Below the pieces are notes generated by a model, which searched no databases, had not been told where the DNA came from, and worked only from the letters and a program-made list of their open reading frames with translations. The position numbers and the translations under genes are program-made. From contig JACSVZ010000002.1 of assembly GCA_014706295.1 (NCBI GenBank), positions 102,790,431-102,854,430 of the forward strand: DNA of 64,000 bases, written 5' to 3'. Source of the stretch: Lycocorax pyrrhopterus obiensis (taxonomy: Eukaryota > Chordata > Aves > Passeriformes > Paradisaeidae). Every line of letters begins with the position of its first letter. Position 1 is the stretch's first letter. Of this stretch, positions 25,265-37,812 are shown one piece after another.

Positions 25265-25790
25265 AAGGTACGCGCGAGAGACGCGGCACTGCCCCTTTTC
25301 CCCCGCCGCCATTTTCAGCTCCGTCTCACTGACTCACTTTCTCTTTGACTCTGAAGCCGCCACGTTGCAGAGTGTTTTTGTTCAGGCTTTACGAGAAAAA
25401 GCCCCGCTCGCTTTGTGCTGCTGGCTGCATGGTGTCTTCTTCAGTTCGGCACGAAGTGTACAGGCTGCAGACAGGAGGCTCCGCCGGCTCCCGCTGGCTC
25501 CGCGTGGTGAAGGCAAGGACCCGCCGGTCCCACGAAGCCGCGCCGATTTAGTTTAGCTGTGAGGCAGGCCATGGCTGGCTTTAGCTGTGAGGCACTCCAT
25601 GGCTGGCTTTAGCTGCCTGCAGCTCTGGGACAGTTCCCCCTCCCAGCGACCCGGGTACCGTGCCACAGCGCTGGGAAAAGGGCAAGGGGGCAGGGGCCCG
25701 GCCCGGCGGGGCCTGGAGGCTCCGAGGCCCCCCCCCCCACCTTCAGGCAGGCGGGCTGGAACGAGAGGGAAGTTCCCGCCTTTCTGCATG
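25265..25790. promoter_or_regulatory. CpG island in the intron, promoter-like
   Basis: By hand count there are about 37 CpG dinucleotides in roughly 525 bp, against a very CpG-poor surrounding intron. Motifs include CCGCCATTTTC, a good YY1-type site at about 25303-25318, and GACTCACTTTC, an AP-1-like site. A C-run of about twelve lies near 25729-25740. Open frames on both strands are short and give low-complexity Arg/Gly/Pro peptides, so it is not likely coding. It could start an antisense or intronic non-coding RNA, or be the GC-rich U3 part of the LTR-like unit. Confidence 0.55.
25552..25616 (+). repeat. 28-bp tandem repeat, about 2.3 copies, inside the CpG island
   Basis: The unit TTTAGCTGTGAGGCA..CCATGGCTGGC occurs at 25552-25579 and 25580-25607, and starts again with TTTAGCTGC at 25608. 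The two full copies differ at only two bases. Confidence 0.9.
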
Positions 25791-25800
25791 GTTTAAATAG

Positions 25801-28223
25801 GTAAATTGCGAGAAGCGTCATTAGTCTAAAACACTGTCCATCAACTCAAGGTCAGCCCACTGCAGTGAGTTACCGAAGCTGTGACGTGCGGTGTGTCAGC
25901 TTCCACAAAAAACAAGCGTGTTGCGGGTGATCTGTTACTGTTCATTTGAGTGGACAGTAGAGTGGCCTCACCTGCCTGCTTCGCCCGCAGTTCCGGCAGC
26001 ACGGGAGAGCTGCGAGAGGTGCTGCCCCTTAGGCTGGGTTACAGCTGCTTGGGGGCACTGGAGCAGGAGTTCCTGGCATGCTGGCGATCTGAGTGATTCT
26101 GAACATACAGTTAAATGCTCACTTAACAAATAGTCTACAAATAACAAATATCCTCAAATGCTGGTCCTTATTTCAAGTTCAAAGTTGTTTTGTTTTCGTG
26201 AAATATCTACTCTGTACAAATTACCTTTTTAACCCATAACCAACTAATAAAATATTTATAGTCTTTATATTCTATTCAGTAGCACATCAAAAATTACATG
26301 GATCTGTGTGTTTCTCCCCTCCAAGGCTGTGCACTAAAATGAACACAAAATGGCTACTTTCCATTATGCTCTAGCCTCCTTAGTGACTAATGGATTCCAT
26401 CTACAATAGAAAACAGGTCTGTATCTGCATTCTGCAAACAGCTTTTCTCTTAGCAGCCAGAGAAAACCCACAAGTCTGCATGCCTTCAAACACTGGGACA
26501 TAAAAACTAGGGAGGTAATTTTATTTTCTAGGAGAAGCTAGCCCGAAAATAATTTGTTTTCTTTTTACCCTGTGTTAGACACAGATGATTAGTCTGAAAG
26601 GTAAAGAAAATTCTCTTCAAGCAGATGAACCTATTCATACTTAGATGAGCTATTCTTCTGCTTTGGCAACCTGTGCAAATGGTAATCTAATCATGCCACA
26701 GTATTAGTATCCAATATGCTGAAAACTTGTAATTCATAGCTCAAGGGGAATATGGAAGATAGTTGAGAATCCAGTAATTATAGGGCTGGTGTTAGAATGA
26801 GCAGTGAAATAATGTGCATTATTTTGCTCATAAGCAGAATATTTTTTAGCCCATAGTGAGCAACTGAGCTGCAGGGTTTTTGTCTTTGACAAAAAGCTGT
26901 AGGACATCTGGTGCTATTAACTATAATTCTCTCCATGTCCCAGTAACACCTTTATAAAAATAGATGCACATGCATGTACACTTACCTTAAAGCTGAAGAA
27001 AACTGTTTCAAGAAAAAACATTTCTGAGTATATCTCCACATGCTGTTCTGTGAAGTGAAGAACTGGCAGGGAACTAAGTTGCATTTGGATCCAAACCAGT
27101 TCACGCTGGGGACACTGATCTCTTTAATCTGTGGTGTTTACCTAGTTTACCTGTAGAAAAGGATCACCTGGGCAGCTTCACCCTCGTCTAGAAAGGACCA
27201 GGACACTGACCAAGCCTTTGAAGCTCTTCTGCTCACTTCCCATAGCATTTCAGTTTTGAGGTTTTAGCCTTTTTATTACTGCAAGTTCTATGTGTTTTCA
27301 TTTAGTGTTGGGATTTGAGTCTGCATAGTCAGTGTTACAAGATACTTTGGGGCTTAACATGAAAGCTGTGGATAGACCAAATAATCCCTCCCAGAGTCAC
27401 CTGCTGAGGAAGCTGAGAATGCTACCCAAAAGGAGCATCCCATAAAAAAACCCCCAAGATACAAATCAAAGCTGGGGAGAAAAGTATGCCTTGAATTTTG
27501 TTGCATCATGCAAGATGAGAAGAAAAGCAAAACTCCAAGGCAGAGTTGAAGATGAGCATAGCTTTGTATGTGTATGCTTGGGTGGCTGTATTTATGTGTT
27601 CAGGCAAGTACAAGCACACAGGTATTTATTGTACTTGTGGGCTCCTCTTCCTTGCCCCACACGCGGTGCCTTGCCCACCTGTCACCCTGACGCGCGTTAT
27701 ACAACGCGGGGTAAGATTTTCCAAACGCGCTTCCAAGAACAATAATGCCATATTGTTTTTATTAGAAAACTGCATGTGCACAGTAACAATTCATCCAGCC
27801 TCTGCCTCATCTGGCAAAGTGCAAAAAAACCATTGTGCAGTCAGGAACATGTGTTAATGATGCAACTGATGTTAAAATTGTCACGTAGGATGCATTTCAC
27901 ACATGGCAGGCTATGGAAGGTCATGGGAAGCTCAGTTCTTGACCAAGTGGCACACAGCAGTCTGAAGAATGTGAAATATAGCCTTTTTAACCCATTTTTT
28001 CTTTTGACAACATGTGTCATTTATAAAGGGGAGGGAAGTATTGTGTGCTCAGCTCTCCTTAGTGAGGCTAAAACCATAATTTAGGAGGTCTTACTTGTAA
28101 AAGTGGAAGTGAGGAAAAGAAGGCTCTGGAACATTTCAGAGCAGCTTAGGACGCAAACTGTAACGCTAACTTAAATTTGAGTGAATAGTGCTTTCCATCC
28201 TGAAGGACTCTTACCATGCTAAC
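25801..28223. other. Intron segment without recognised genes
   Basis: Intronic. CpG content falls away after about 26080. A small patch of CpGs (CGCGGTG, GACGCGCGTTAT, CAACGCGGGG) occurs at about 27660-27730, but with no promoter or exon that I can support. No other structure is seen. Confidence 0.5.
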
Positions 28224-28394
28224 CAATGGAACAGGCTCCCTAGGGAAGTGGTGGAGTCACCATCCCTGGAAGTGTTCAAAAATCAAGCAGACGTGGCACT
28301 TCATGATACGGTTTTAAGGGGTGGTATTCTGTTGAAGGTTGGACTTGATGCCCTTGAAGATCTTCTCCAACCTTCATGATTCTGTGATTCTGTG
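28224..28394 (+). mobile_element. CR1 LINE 3' fragment
   Basis: ATGGAACAGGCTCCCTAGGGAAGTGG is followed by GTGGAGTCACCATCCCTGGAAG, then TTGGACTTGATG, TTCTCCAACCTTCATG and the tail ATTCTGTGATTCTGTG. Short 5'-truncated copy in sense with the gene. Confidence 0.9.
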
Positions 28395-30177
28395 CCCAAC
28401 AGAGATCACTTCCATTCTGTTGTGTAAACATGACAAGGTTTGAAATTATTTCTGTCCTGAAAGGTTTTGTACTTTTTCCTTTATCATTATAGGGTTGTTC
28501 ATAAGTAGAGATATTTTTTTTTTGCCTTATAAGAGTCTAAATTCCACTTAATGTGCTTAAAAATAGACACAGTGATTTCACACAGGCATATATAAACAGC
28601 ATTAAGGGCATGCTTTTCCATCTTCAGATTTTAAAGTTTTATATAAACAAAAGTGTTTCTATATTTTTTGAATTATGTAAAAAATACTAGAAAATAAGAA
28701 AAAGGGGAAAAAAATCCTAGACCGGTGACTTTTTACTTGGCTCTAGGGGGTTAAAGAAAATTGCTCACAAGAAGAAAATAGGGAGGAGAAATGTGTAACA
28801 ATCTTGTCCTGTTGAGATGACATTTTTCTCTTGATAAGCAGGTCAGATCAGCAGGTTCCCAGTCTCAAAGAAAACTGCTGTGGTGGCCTACTTGGCTGTT
28901 AATACATAGCACATTCAACACATGTATAGAAAAGCCAACTGAATGGGATAACAAGAAAAATATGACTCACCCACAGGCCTAAGCGCTAAATTCAGGAAAG
29001 CTGCTAAGAAAGTTCCTCTTCACTTTTTGAGCATATTTCACTCCTGGTGTACATGAATTAAACAGCAGTTTTAGACACAAAAGAATGGTGTTGTATGTGT
29101 AATAAACTGCCTTTGAAATTATTAAAATATACTTGTTCATGCTTTTTCTAATCATTGCGCAGGTAGGGGAGTCTGTGCCCTGAGAAATTTTAGATAGAAA
29201 CAAGTTCATGCACACACTTTGCTGCTGGATTTTTTTTTCATCACCCGAGTCACTCAGCCAAAGTATCCTGAATATTGCCCTTTTTAGTCTTTAAAAGCTG
29301 AAGGGAGTCAGACCTGCCCAACCTTTGACAGACTCTGAAGAAAACAAAGGCTGTGGGAGAAGAGTGCTGGCTCAATGTGCTCTATTTCTCTGCAGTAAAG
29401 TCTCTCTAACTTTGGAAATTCTCCAAAAGCACTATGGTTATTCCACAATAGTTCTTCATCTGGATACCCTTAATCTCAAATAAAAAATGGGGGTATAGTG
29501 ATTCAGTTTCAACCACTTCCAAAATGCATAATTACTCCAGAGTAATAGCTCCTCTGGAAAGAGTCCAACTAGCCTCAACCCATCCTCTCAGCTGGGTGCA
29601 GTGCAGCCATGGATGATGCTGCTGTGACCTACAGCTATGCACACTCTGTGTATCCTCTTACATCTCCTGTAATAAAAAGTAAATTATATTAATGTTGTTA
29701 GTAACAAGAGCTGACTGATGTACTCACTGGAACTGATTTTAACCTTGTATTTTAATTTTTTTTCCAGTTCCCAAGTTGTTTGTGAACAGTCCTCATTATT
29801 GCACATGTATTTGTTTTTCATTTGTTAACAGACAGTTTAGGAAAAGCAGACTCTGGCCTGTGGATTATTCATCATCTGTCCATTTTAATTATTTGGTTTT
29901 TGTGCTCAGTGATTGGCATTTGACAGTGAGGCTGCTCAGACTCTGTAATTTGATGAGAATAACAAATAATGGATAACCACATGTTAACCAGGCAGATAAA
30001 GGTGCTGGTGTTAAGACAGACATTCTTCAAACATCCATGCAAACAGAAATTGAGGTCATGGAAAGGTTTTCAAGCAAAGCAGAGATGAATGAAACAGCCT
30101 GAGTTGAACCAGGTTGAGAGTTGCTCTGCTCAGCATCCTTGGTTTTGACCAACATTTGCAGCCATTTGTATTAGTGC

Positions 30178-30203
30178 ATTTATTTATTTATTTATTTATT
30201 TTT
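30178..30203. repeat. (TTTA)n microsatellite
   Basis: Six or so perfect TTTA units followed by TTTTTA. Confidence 0.9.
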
Positions 30204-33148
30204 AACTGACCAATTTGGACAAGAGGATCCAGACTTGATTTCTTCCCCTTTCTTTCACATCCTGTAAGCCTGTGGTAGCATCTTCAGTCAGAGATTTGGG
30301 GTTACCCAGTAAAGTCTCAGAAATGGATTTCCAATCCATAATAAACACCAAGTCTATCGGGGTTGATGCCTTAGGTGGGTGTGATAAAAGGCTCTTATTA
30401 AAGGAGTGACTAAGAAGAGGAAGTTTCAGGCTGGGGCAGGAAACTGTAGGGAGAAAACTCAAAACTTGGAGCTTTGGTTATAAATTTGATCTTTCCTGCA
30501 TTTCATGCACTGAGAGGTCTGGAGTAATAGCTACGTGCATGTGAAACTGTATGGATTAGTAGGATTCAGTTTGCAAAGATTTTCTATTGGCCTTGTGATC
30601 TTCAGAAAGCATTTATGTAGTCTAAAGATTCAAAAGGTCTAAATAATTTGAAGTGTCAAAATTTGTTTGGGCTTTTTTGCTTTCTCTTCTTGTGTCTCAA
30701 GTAGGTGTCCTGGGTCCACTTTTTAACTTAGCCAGCCCAGAAGATCTGGGTTTATCTTTTAGCTAAGTCACCACAAAATGCATTATTCCTCTTTTTACAT
30801 TTTAGTAAAGGTGAGAAATGCTAAAATTATTTTGCTGTCTAGGGGTTAGAGAAAGGGAGGTGCTAATGATGAGCACTAATTCCAAAATCTCTCGCTAAAG
30901 TAAACTGTAAGTGGAAAATAAAATGAGTGGTTTGGAGAAAGAAAGGTTTAGTCTCGCGGTTCTATACTGCGACAATGCTTCTTGTCCCTCTGGAAATTAT
31001 GTAAAATAAATCCATGATTTTTGCCACTGGAATGATATGGCACAAATTCAGGGTTTCAGGATCATGATGGCAAGTTTTAAATTTTCCGCCTCTACTAGAC
31101 TGATTTTTTAATAAAAAAGAAATTAACAAAAATAAGGGAAAAAGGCTGTTAGACTATTATCAGGCATGCAGTTGGTGTCTCCAAGGAAGATATGGAGCTT
31201 TGTGTCTGACACCTCCTACAAACTGTGAATCTGAATTCCCTTCCTAAAGAAAGGCCTGTATTACAGGCGTTTCTTTAATAAATGGAGAAATACGTGGAAA
31301 GAAATTACAATGTCTTTCACTCAAACCTTGCTTAAAAGTTACACAAGACTGGTCTGTCCTCTTTCATGCATGCCAGGGCTACAATCTTTCTTTATCTAAA
31401 TGTCTTCTGGGTGCTAATTCAGGACTCCCAACAATAAGTGATTTTTGTGCTCAGATTTATTGAAATGCTCTTATCTGTACACTATAATGGCTGTAAATGA
31501 GATGTCAATATTTTTTGTGCTCAGGGCACTCAGGCTGATCATTCGGAATTTTTCACACTAAGAGTATTTTCAGCTGACTTGTTGCATTATTAAATAGAAC
31601 TCTTCTCATAAAAACAAGCAAATAGCTGAAAAGATGAGGTCACTCATGGTGACCTCAGACCTGTCACTGAGCAAGGATGTGACTTGTTTATTTGAATGTA
31701 GAATGAGAGGATAGAAATCAGAGTTTGGTGTAGATTTTAATTCCTCTCAACACCAAATATGTATTTCAAACGTATTTTTCATATGCATTGTTCACCAAAC
31801 AAGTCAAGTTTTTTCAAGTTAATTCAAGAAAAGTGCTGGCATTCTCAAGCCTCTGTTTTGCTATTTTACCTGAAATTAGGCCAAAGATAAGTATAATTTC
31901 TTGGGTAAACATCTTGTCTACATTTCGTTCTCATTTGAGATGGGATTGGATTTTCCCCCACAGTGCTAGAGGATCTGCCCTGACAGGTGACTTTTTGGAG
32001 GTCATCTGATAACCTTATCAGCAGAGGCAGAACTTTTGAGCTGGGGCATAATTTTCTCTCTCAGGTGACAAGTCACTGTTCAGCCTGGAGCACAGATTTA
32101 GCTGTAATTTTCCTTCTTCCCTCCCTTCTTCCTGATGCAAGCAGCTCTTGCTTTTGCTTTTGGTTTGGATTTTTTAGGAAATACACGAGCATTACTTGCT
32201 TGTTTTAGACATTCCTGCTTGGATTGGAACACCCCAAAAGTGGTAAGTGTGCCGAAAAATGCAGTACTGGCTGCTTAAAAACAAGTCAGTACTTCCCTGT
32301 CTGAACAGATGTTCTTGCTCAATAGACACATGATACTTTTCCTCCTGAAACCTGGTTTTCTAGAGTTATGTTCGTAAGTATTTGTCTATGAGAATAACAT
32401 AGTGTGCTGTTATACCTTCATAGGTCTTTTGACCCCATAGTGTTATACTGAAATTCACAGTAAAATGGTTTAAATCAATTCTTGTGGTGCTTCATGACAC
32501 TTCATAGTAGCTAAAAAGTTGTTCCTATTGTTTTTGTCAATCACATTCTTCTTTTAGTTGATATTGGCTTTTATTTTCTTGTCTTTGGCATTTGTACAGT
32601 TTCTTCCCAACATCTGTCTGATTAAAATATGGCAGTGCTTCATCATCACTGTCATTTGAATAACTTGTAACTCTTAGCCAAACCATCTAAAACACTCTTA
32701 TGTATCAAATAGCATAAAACAAGATTCTCAAAACTCAAATGTTGACTTTTGAGACATTGTCAAAGAAGTAACGCCTTGATGGCACCAGGTAATGAGAAAA
32801 AAAACCTTATTTCTTTTTAAGAGTTTAAAGAGATTTGAGTTAGTTGCTGGATCAGGTGACAAAATGCTTTCTGCTGTGAGGAATCACAACCTATACTCAG
32901 CAGCATCATAAAGTAGTTTGATTAATAAGAGTAGGTGGCTACTGTACCAAAAATAGTAAATCCCACCTCATTATAGGCTGTATTAAATGCATTTGAACAG
33001 TCTATGTCAGAGCAATGACTTTCTTGATTGCTTAAAATCTTCTGAACAGCCTTAGGGTTGAATAGCATGCAAAACTGGTGTACCTGCATTTATGTATTTG
33101 CTGCGTGTACCAGTCCCCTAAGGACTGGAGGAATATAACTGTCCAATA

Positions 33149-33196
33149 TGTGTGTGTATATATATACATATATATACATATATATATATACACACA
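33149..33196. repeat. TG/TA/CA microsatellite forming an inverted repeat
   Basis: The run goes from TGTGTGTG through alternating TATATA and TACATA to CACACA. The left TG arm can pair with the right CA arm, giving a hairpin- or cruciform-prone block of about 48 bp. Confidence 0.9.
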
Positions 33197-36100
33197 GCTG
33201 TCTCATAGTGCAGAACTTCCCCATCATGGGTCAGCTTTGAAAAGTTCGTTAACAACAACACATTAGGAATTGTGTTTTCTGGTTTAGTGTAACTTTAAAA
33301 AAATCCCAGATATAAAAGTAAGCAAACCATGCAGGCGCAACTGATCTCAAATACAGCAACCCTGAAAACTGATTATGACCCAGAAAATTAAACTTCACAA
33401 ATTCTTACTGGGTTAAATGATACTTATACAGTTTTCACCGGATTCAAATAGATGTAACTGATAACAATGTACAGCTTGTTTGCACACCATGGCATAAAAG
33501 GAAATCACTTTAAAATCATCGAACTGATGCAGTTAATTGCAATAAATTACTTGAAAGAATCACTCTTATTTCCTTCATTTTCATTTAAATTTACAAAAAG
33601 ACATTAACAGTTATATTCACTTCTAAATGTGTCCACATCAGGGGTGGGTTTGCAGCAATTTAAACTAATTAATTTCTAAGCCAATGTAGATGCATCACTA
33701 ATCAAATTCTGTGAGACCAGCTTGATACCAATGTGTGCAATAATACAGGATTCTGCTTACCCTACCTTAAGTTTATTAAGTATTCAGAAAACCACTGGGA
33801 GTAAAAACCAGTAGAAACTTGTTTTCTTGCTAACATCAGCAGCAAACAAAGAAGGTACATTTCCTTCAGGTTGAGGAAGAGGGAACAACTTTTATAGACA
33901 TTTTTTCTTACATAGAAATTACACTTTGAAATGTCAATACCCCAGCCAAGTGTTGCCTTTTGAAAGTTAGCTGCAGTGAAGAGCTTAAAAGAAAATCCTT
34001 GCCATAATGTTGAAAAGAGTGATGCAACATTAATACCTAGCTGAGTTAAATGCTACATTATCAGATTACTCAAAGGTAATTGGCTTGCTTAAGTCTCTTC
34101 TAGGTTCACAGGTTCGTTTCTGGGATTCAGGGATTCAGAAGGGGAGAATCCTGATTATTCCCTAGTCCAGCTTCCTGTAACAAAAACTGTACAATTTCAG
34201 CTTGCAATTTCTCAATCAAATTTGCGAGAAGCTCCTCCTAAAATGACTGACTGCTAAACTTGCTTTATCATCAGTCTGCCACCGTGGAAGAATGAGACAT
34301 TGGCAGCAGAGGCTCAGGAAGGACAAAATGCAGTTCTTTACAAGCTGTGAAGGAGGGCACATCCACAGTACTTGCTTCAGTAAAGAATAGGAGATCTTTA
34401 CTTACATGTGGACTTGGTTCTCACCACACATCTGCCTTGATGTATCTCCAGGTTTGATAGGGTTTAAGCCTCCTGGCTGCTCAGATATTAACTATTCCTT
34501 CTGTAACTGAAGGGAGAGCATATATACAAGACTGTATTAATATGTCCAGCACCAACAGCTACTACTATTACAAGGTCATTTCAAGAAATAGCACCCACAG
34601 TAACATGCCCAAACACAGTGGGAAGTATGGGCTCCGCTATGGCGCACTCACTTCTGGCACGTTGAAAGAGCTACTGATACAGTCTGGAAATCAGGTTTTA
34701 TATTCACAGTTTGGGTGAGGTTTTCAAGAATCCAGATCCAATTTAGAAATGTAAACAAGAGACAGGTTTTCAAATTATTAGCACCAGGAACTTGAGATGT
34801 GCACTTGCAGACAAAGTCTTTACATTCATTATTCAGTAGGCAAAAAAATAAGTGATGAGTTTTTCAGAGCATGCTCAGATTTGAAAATTTTTAAATACAT
34901 CTAACTACAGTGACTACAGACTTGCAGAGAGTTCAACCCCCTGTGTTTCTGAAAATCTGGGTTTTGGTTCTTGCACTGTGTTTTTATGTAAAGATCTGTT
35001 TACATATTTGTGTCTGTATTTGGTTAGCACAACTCCACATTAAAAAAAAAAAAAAAACCTGCCCATTTTGTTTTATTAGCATTATTGCCAAGGGGAAAAG
35101 ATGCAAATTATGGAATTCAAGAGTGCTGCAGTAACACATAACAAAGTGTTATATCAAAGTGCCAGTGAAGTTGCTTCCTGGAAAATATATGGGAAAAGAG
35201 TCTGATTTCATTAAGCTGAATATTATTACATTTATTTACTGTTGCACATTCTTGATCTAAGAGGGATAAACTACCATATATCACAACGTTTCTTTTGTTT
35301 TCCATAAATGCCTTTTACAAAATTAAAGTACTGATATTCAGAAAGCTTATTAATTTCTTACCATGGTGATTTTTATGACATGTAAGTTCTGAAACATAAA
35401 ATACTTCTAAGTACCCTTTTTTACCTAAAATTATAATGTTTCATGTTTTCCATTACTGCTCCAATATGGGGGGAAATTGGGTTTTGATAAAGTGCAAAAA
35501 GCATTTGAATGGTTTGTGAGACTTAGTTTAAGCAACAGATTAAGCAGCATTTCCCCAATTTTCTCAGAAAAAAATGCTGTACATGTGAAAAGAGATGGTA
35601 AATAATTCACAAGCTAACTAAAAGAGACCATTCTGCTGTACTGTTTTTCTTTTTTCTTTTCCTTCAGCATGTTTCATTGCATGTAGAGGTTGATATTCCG
35701 TATCAGAGACCTTCTACCATGACTGTATTAAAAGCAGTTTGAATCTTCAAATCTGTAGGAGAGAATCTGTCCTGGACTTACTCGCATCCTTATCCTTGCA
35801 GTTCTTAGGGGTGTTTTTCCAGATGCTTTGTTGGTAGCCAAAGTTTAGGGGCAAGGCCAAAACAGTTTCTCTTATGACTTCTCTCAGCCTGACTGAATTT
35901 CAGCAGGTATATATGATACCTGTGTGCATATAGCTGTAGATAGAGCCAAGTGCTAATTGCTTGACACCAGCAAAGTTCACAAGTTTTGGTAGTTAAGTAT
36001 TATAAGCCATCAAGGATCCACTCTGGGTAATAACTTTCAGTTAATGTGAAATCTCTTTTCCGGAGATTCAGCTGGTTATAGACTCCTGGCTTTTGGGCCA

Positions 36101-37330
36101 CAAGAGTTATTCAACTTAAGCTGTGTGCTGTTAATGTACTGGTCATTTTTATAGAGAGAGAAGTTCAGCAGCAGCTGTGTAGTACAAGGAGTAAAGTGAG
36201 TCTCCTCGGAAGCCTACATGCCCTGGATTTTGTCTGTGCATCCATAATTTGTGATAATATCCTAGTGATAAATTGCATTTAGCAGACACCTTTGGCTGTC
36301 TCACCTGTTCTCTGCACAATAATTCAGCTTCCCTGGGATAGCAATTAAGCTTCTGACTGGCATCAGCAGCTTCCAGCAGAAGAAATTAAAAGGAGAAAAA
36401 AATCTGCTGGAGAAATATTCACCTGTCATCCACTGGGTATGCACATGCAGATTTTCCAACTCAATTCATTTGAGATGCAGGATGAGCCACATTTAGTCTC
36501 ACCTTCAGGAGATCCTTCACTGTATCCAGCTGGGAAGCTGGAGGCACCCTACTTGCAAACAAAAATGTCCAGATTTATGAAAAGGTCACCAGCAATGGCT
36601 TTAAACCACCGAGTACGTGGGATATTAAATCTGTGGTGCTAATGTGTGCCGTAAAAATAGTTTAAATACTTTGTATAAATTTCTGCAGGATTTTAGTTAT
36701 ATGTTTTGCCTGTTTCCTAAGCCAGTGAAGCTTAGGCTCTCATCGAATAAGTTATCAGCTTGGCGGTGAGGGAGGTCTGGAAGAAGCATGGCCTTGGCAG
36801 AATTCCTGATAGTGTGGTATCTAGATTTCAGTAGTTCTCATTTGGGATAATGACATCCATAACTCACTGTGGTATTATTCCCTCGAGCAGTTTAAAACTT
36901 CTTCTAAAAATCTTTGCTTCAGTTTTGTAATAGTAAATCTCTACATCCTCAGAAGCCATCTGCTTAGTTTTTTATTAATATAATGCATGCTCTGTTTTCA
37001 TACCAATTTTTTGCATGGGAAAATAACAATACAGGATCTGAAACCCTACTTTCAAGCATTTCCCCCAAATCTCAAAAAGATAAGGAAATAAGTGTATGGT
37101 TTGAGTCTAACAAGCCAAATCAAGCACCACACCTCTAAACTCAGGGGCTGCACTACTGAAACTTAGGTCTGCTGAGGTCTGCCTATATCCGTGTTTTGTG
37201 TGGCACTTGTGTGAGGTGCAAGGGCACCACTGCTAACACACCCATTCAACAGACAGTAAATCAGAAGACTGAGGTCCATCTGTGCAGAATTCCTGCTTTT
37301 TATCCTAATACTTAGTTGTGTACAAGTTAG

Positions 37331-37812
37331 AATCATAGACTGATAGAATGGTTTGGGTTGAAAGCGATCTTAAAGATCATCTCGTTCCAAGCCCCCTGCC
37401 ATGGGCAGGGATACCACCCACAAGACCAGGTTACTCAGGGCCCCATCCACCCTGGCCTTGAGCACTTCCAGGGATGGTGCATCCACAGCTTCTGTGGGCA
37501 ACCTCCAGTGCCTCACCACCCTTTGAGTAAATTTCTTCTTAGCATCTAATTTAACCTTGCCCTCTTTCAGTTTAAAACCACTGCCCTTTGTCCTGTCACT
37601 ATCTGCCCATATAAAAAGTCCTTCTCCCTCCTTCTTAAAAGGCCCCTTAAGATACTGGAAGGCCACAGTGAGGCCTTCCTGGCGCCTTCTCCAGGCTAAA
37701 CAACCTCAGCTGTCTGAGCCTGTCTTCACAGGAGAGGTGCTTCAACCAACTGATCATCTTCATGGCCCTCCTCTAGACCTACTCCAACAGGTCCACATCT
37801 TTCTTGTGCTGA
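37331..37812 (-). mobile_element. CR1 LINE 3' fragment, antisense
   Basis: On the + strand it begins AATCATAGACTGATAGAATGG, the inverted CR1 tail. It continues GGTTTGGGTTGAAAG, CCCCCTGCCATGGGCAGGGA, GAGCACTTCCAGGGATGG, and ends near CTACTCCAACAGGTCCACATC. About 480 bp with low divergence, so it looks younger than the other copies. It is the only CR1 here opposite to the gene. Confidence 0.95.

Larger units (their letters stand above)
24609..25800 (-). mobile_element. Possible minus-strand LTR-like unit (boundaries unresolved)
   Basis: Read on the minus strand, the block runs from a GC-rich region (25790-25265) through a TATA-like CTATATAG (25121-25128) to an AATAAA signal (24720-24725). It closes with a terminus ending CCAATACA at 24609, the TG...CA form of an LTR end. 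This order (U3-like, TATA, polyadenylation signal, U5-like) is what a solo LTR would show. Against it, I could not find the matching other end or a target-site duplication, and no viral genes flank it. It may instead be an ordinary promoter island with chance motifs. Confidence 0.3.
28395..37330. other. Intron segment without recognised genes
   Basis: Nearly 9 kb of AT-rich intron. It holds a TTTA microsatellite near 30178, a TA/CA palindromic microsatellite near 33149, and an A-run at about 35042-35057. No exon-like frame with splice sites was noticed, and no interspersed repeat was recognised. Confidence 0.5.

Noticed and set aside
25221..25556. 111-codon + strand frame through the CpG island
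   Set aside because: Open mainly because the DNA is GC-rich; no domain.
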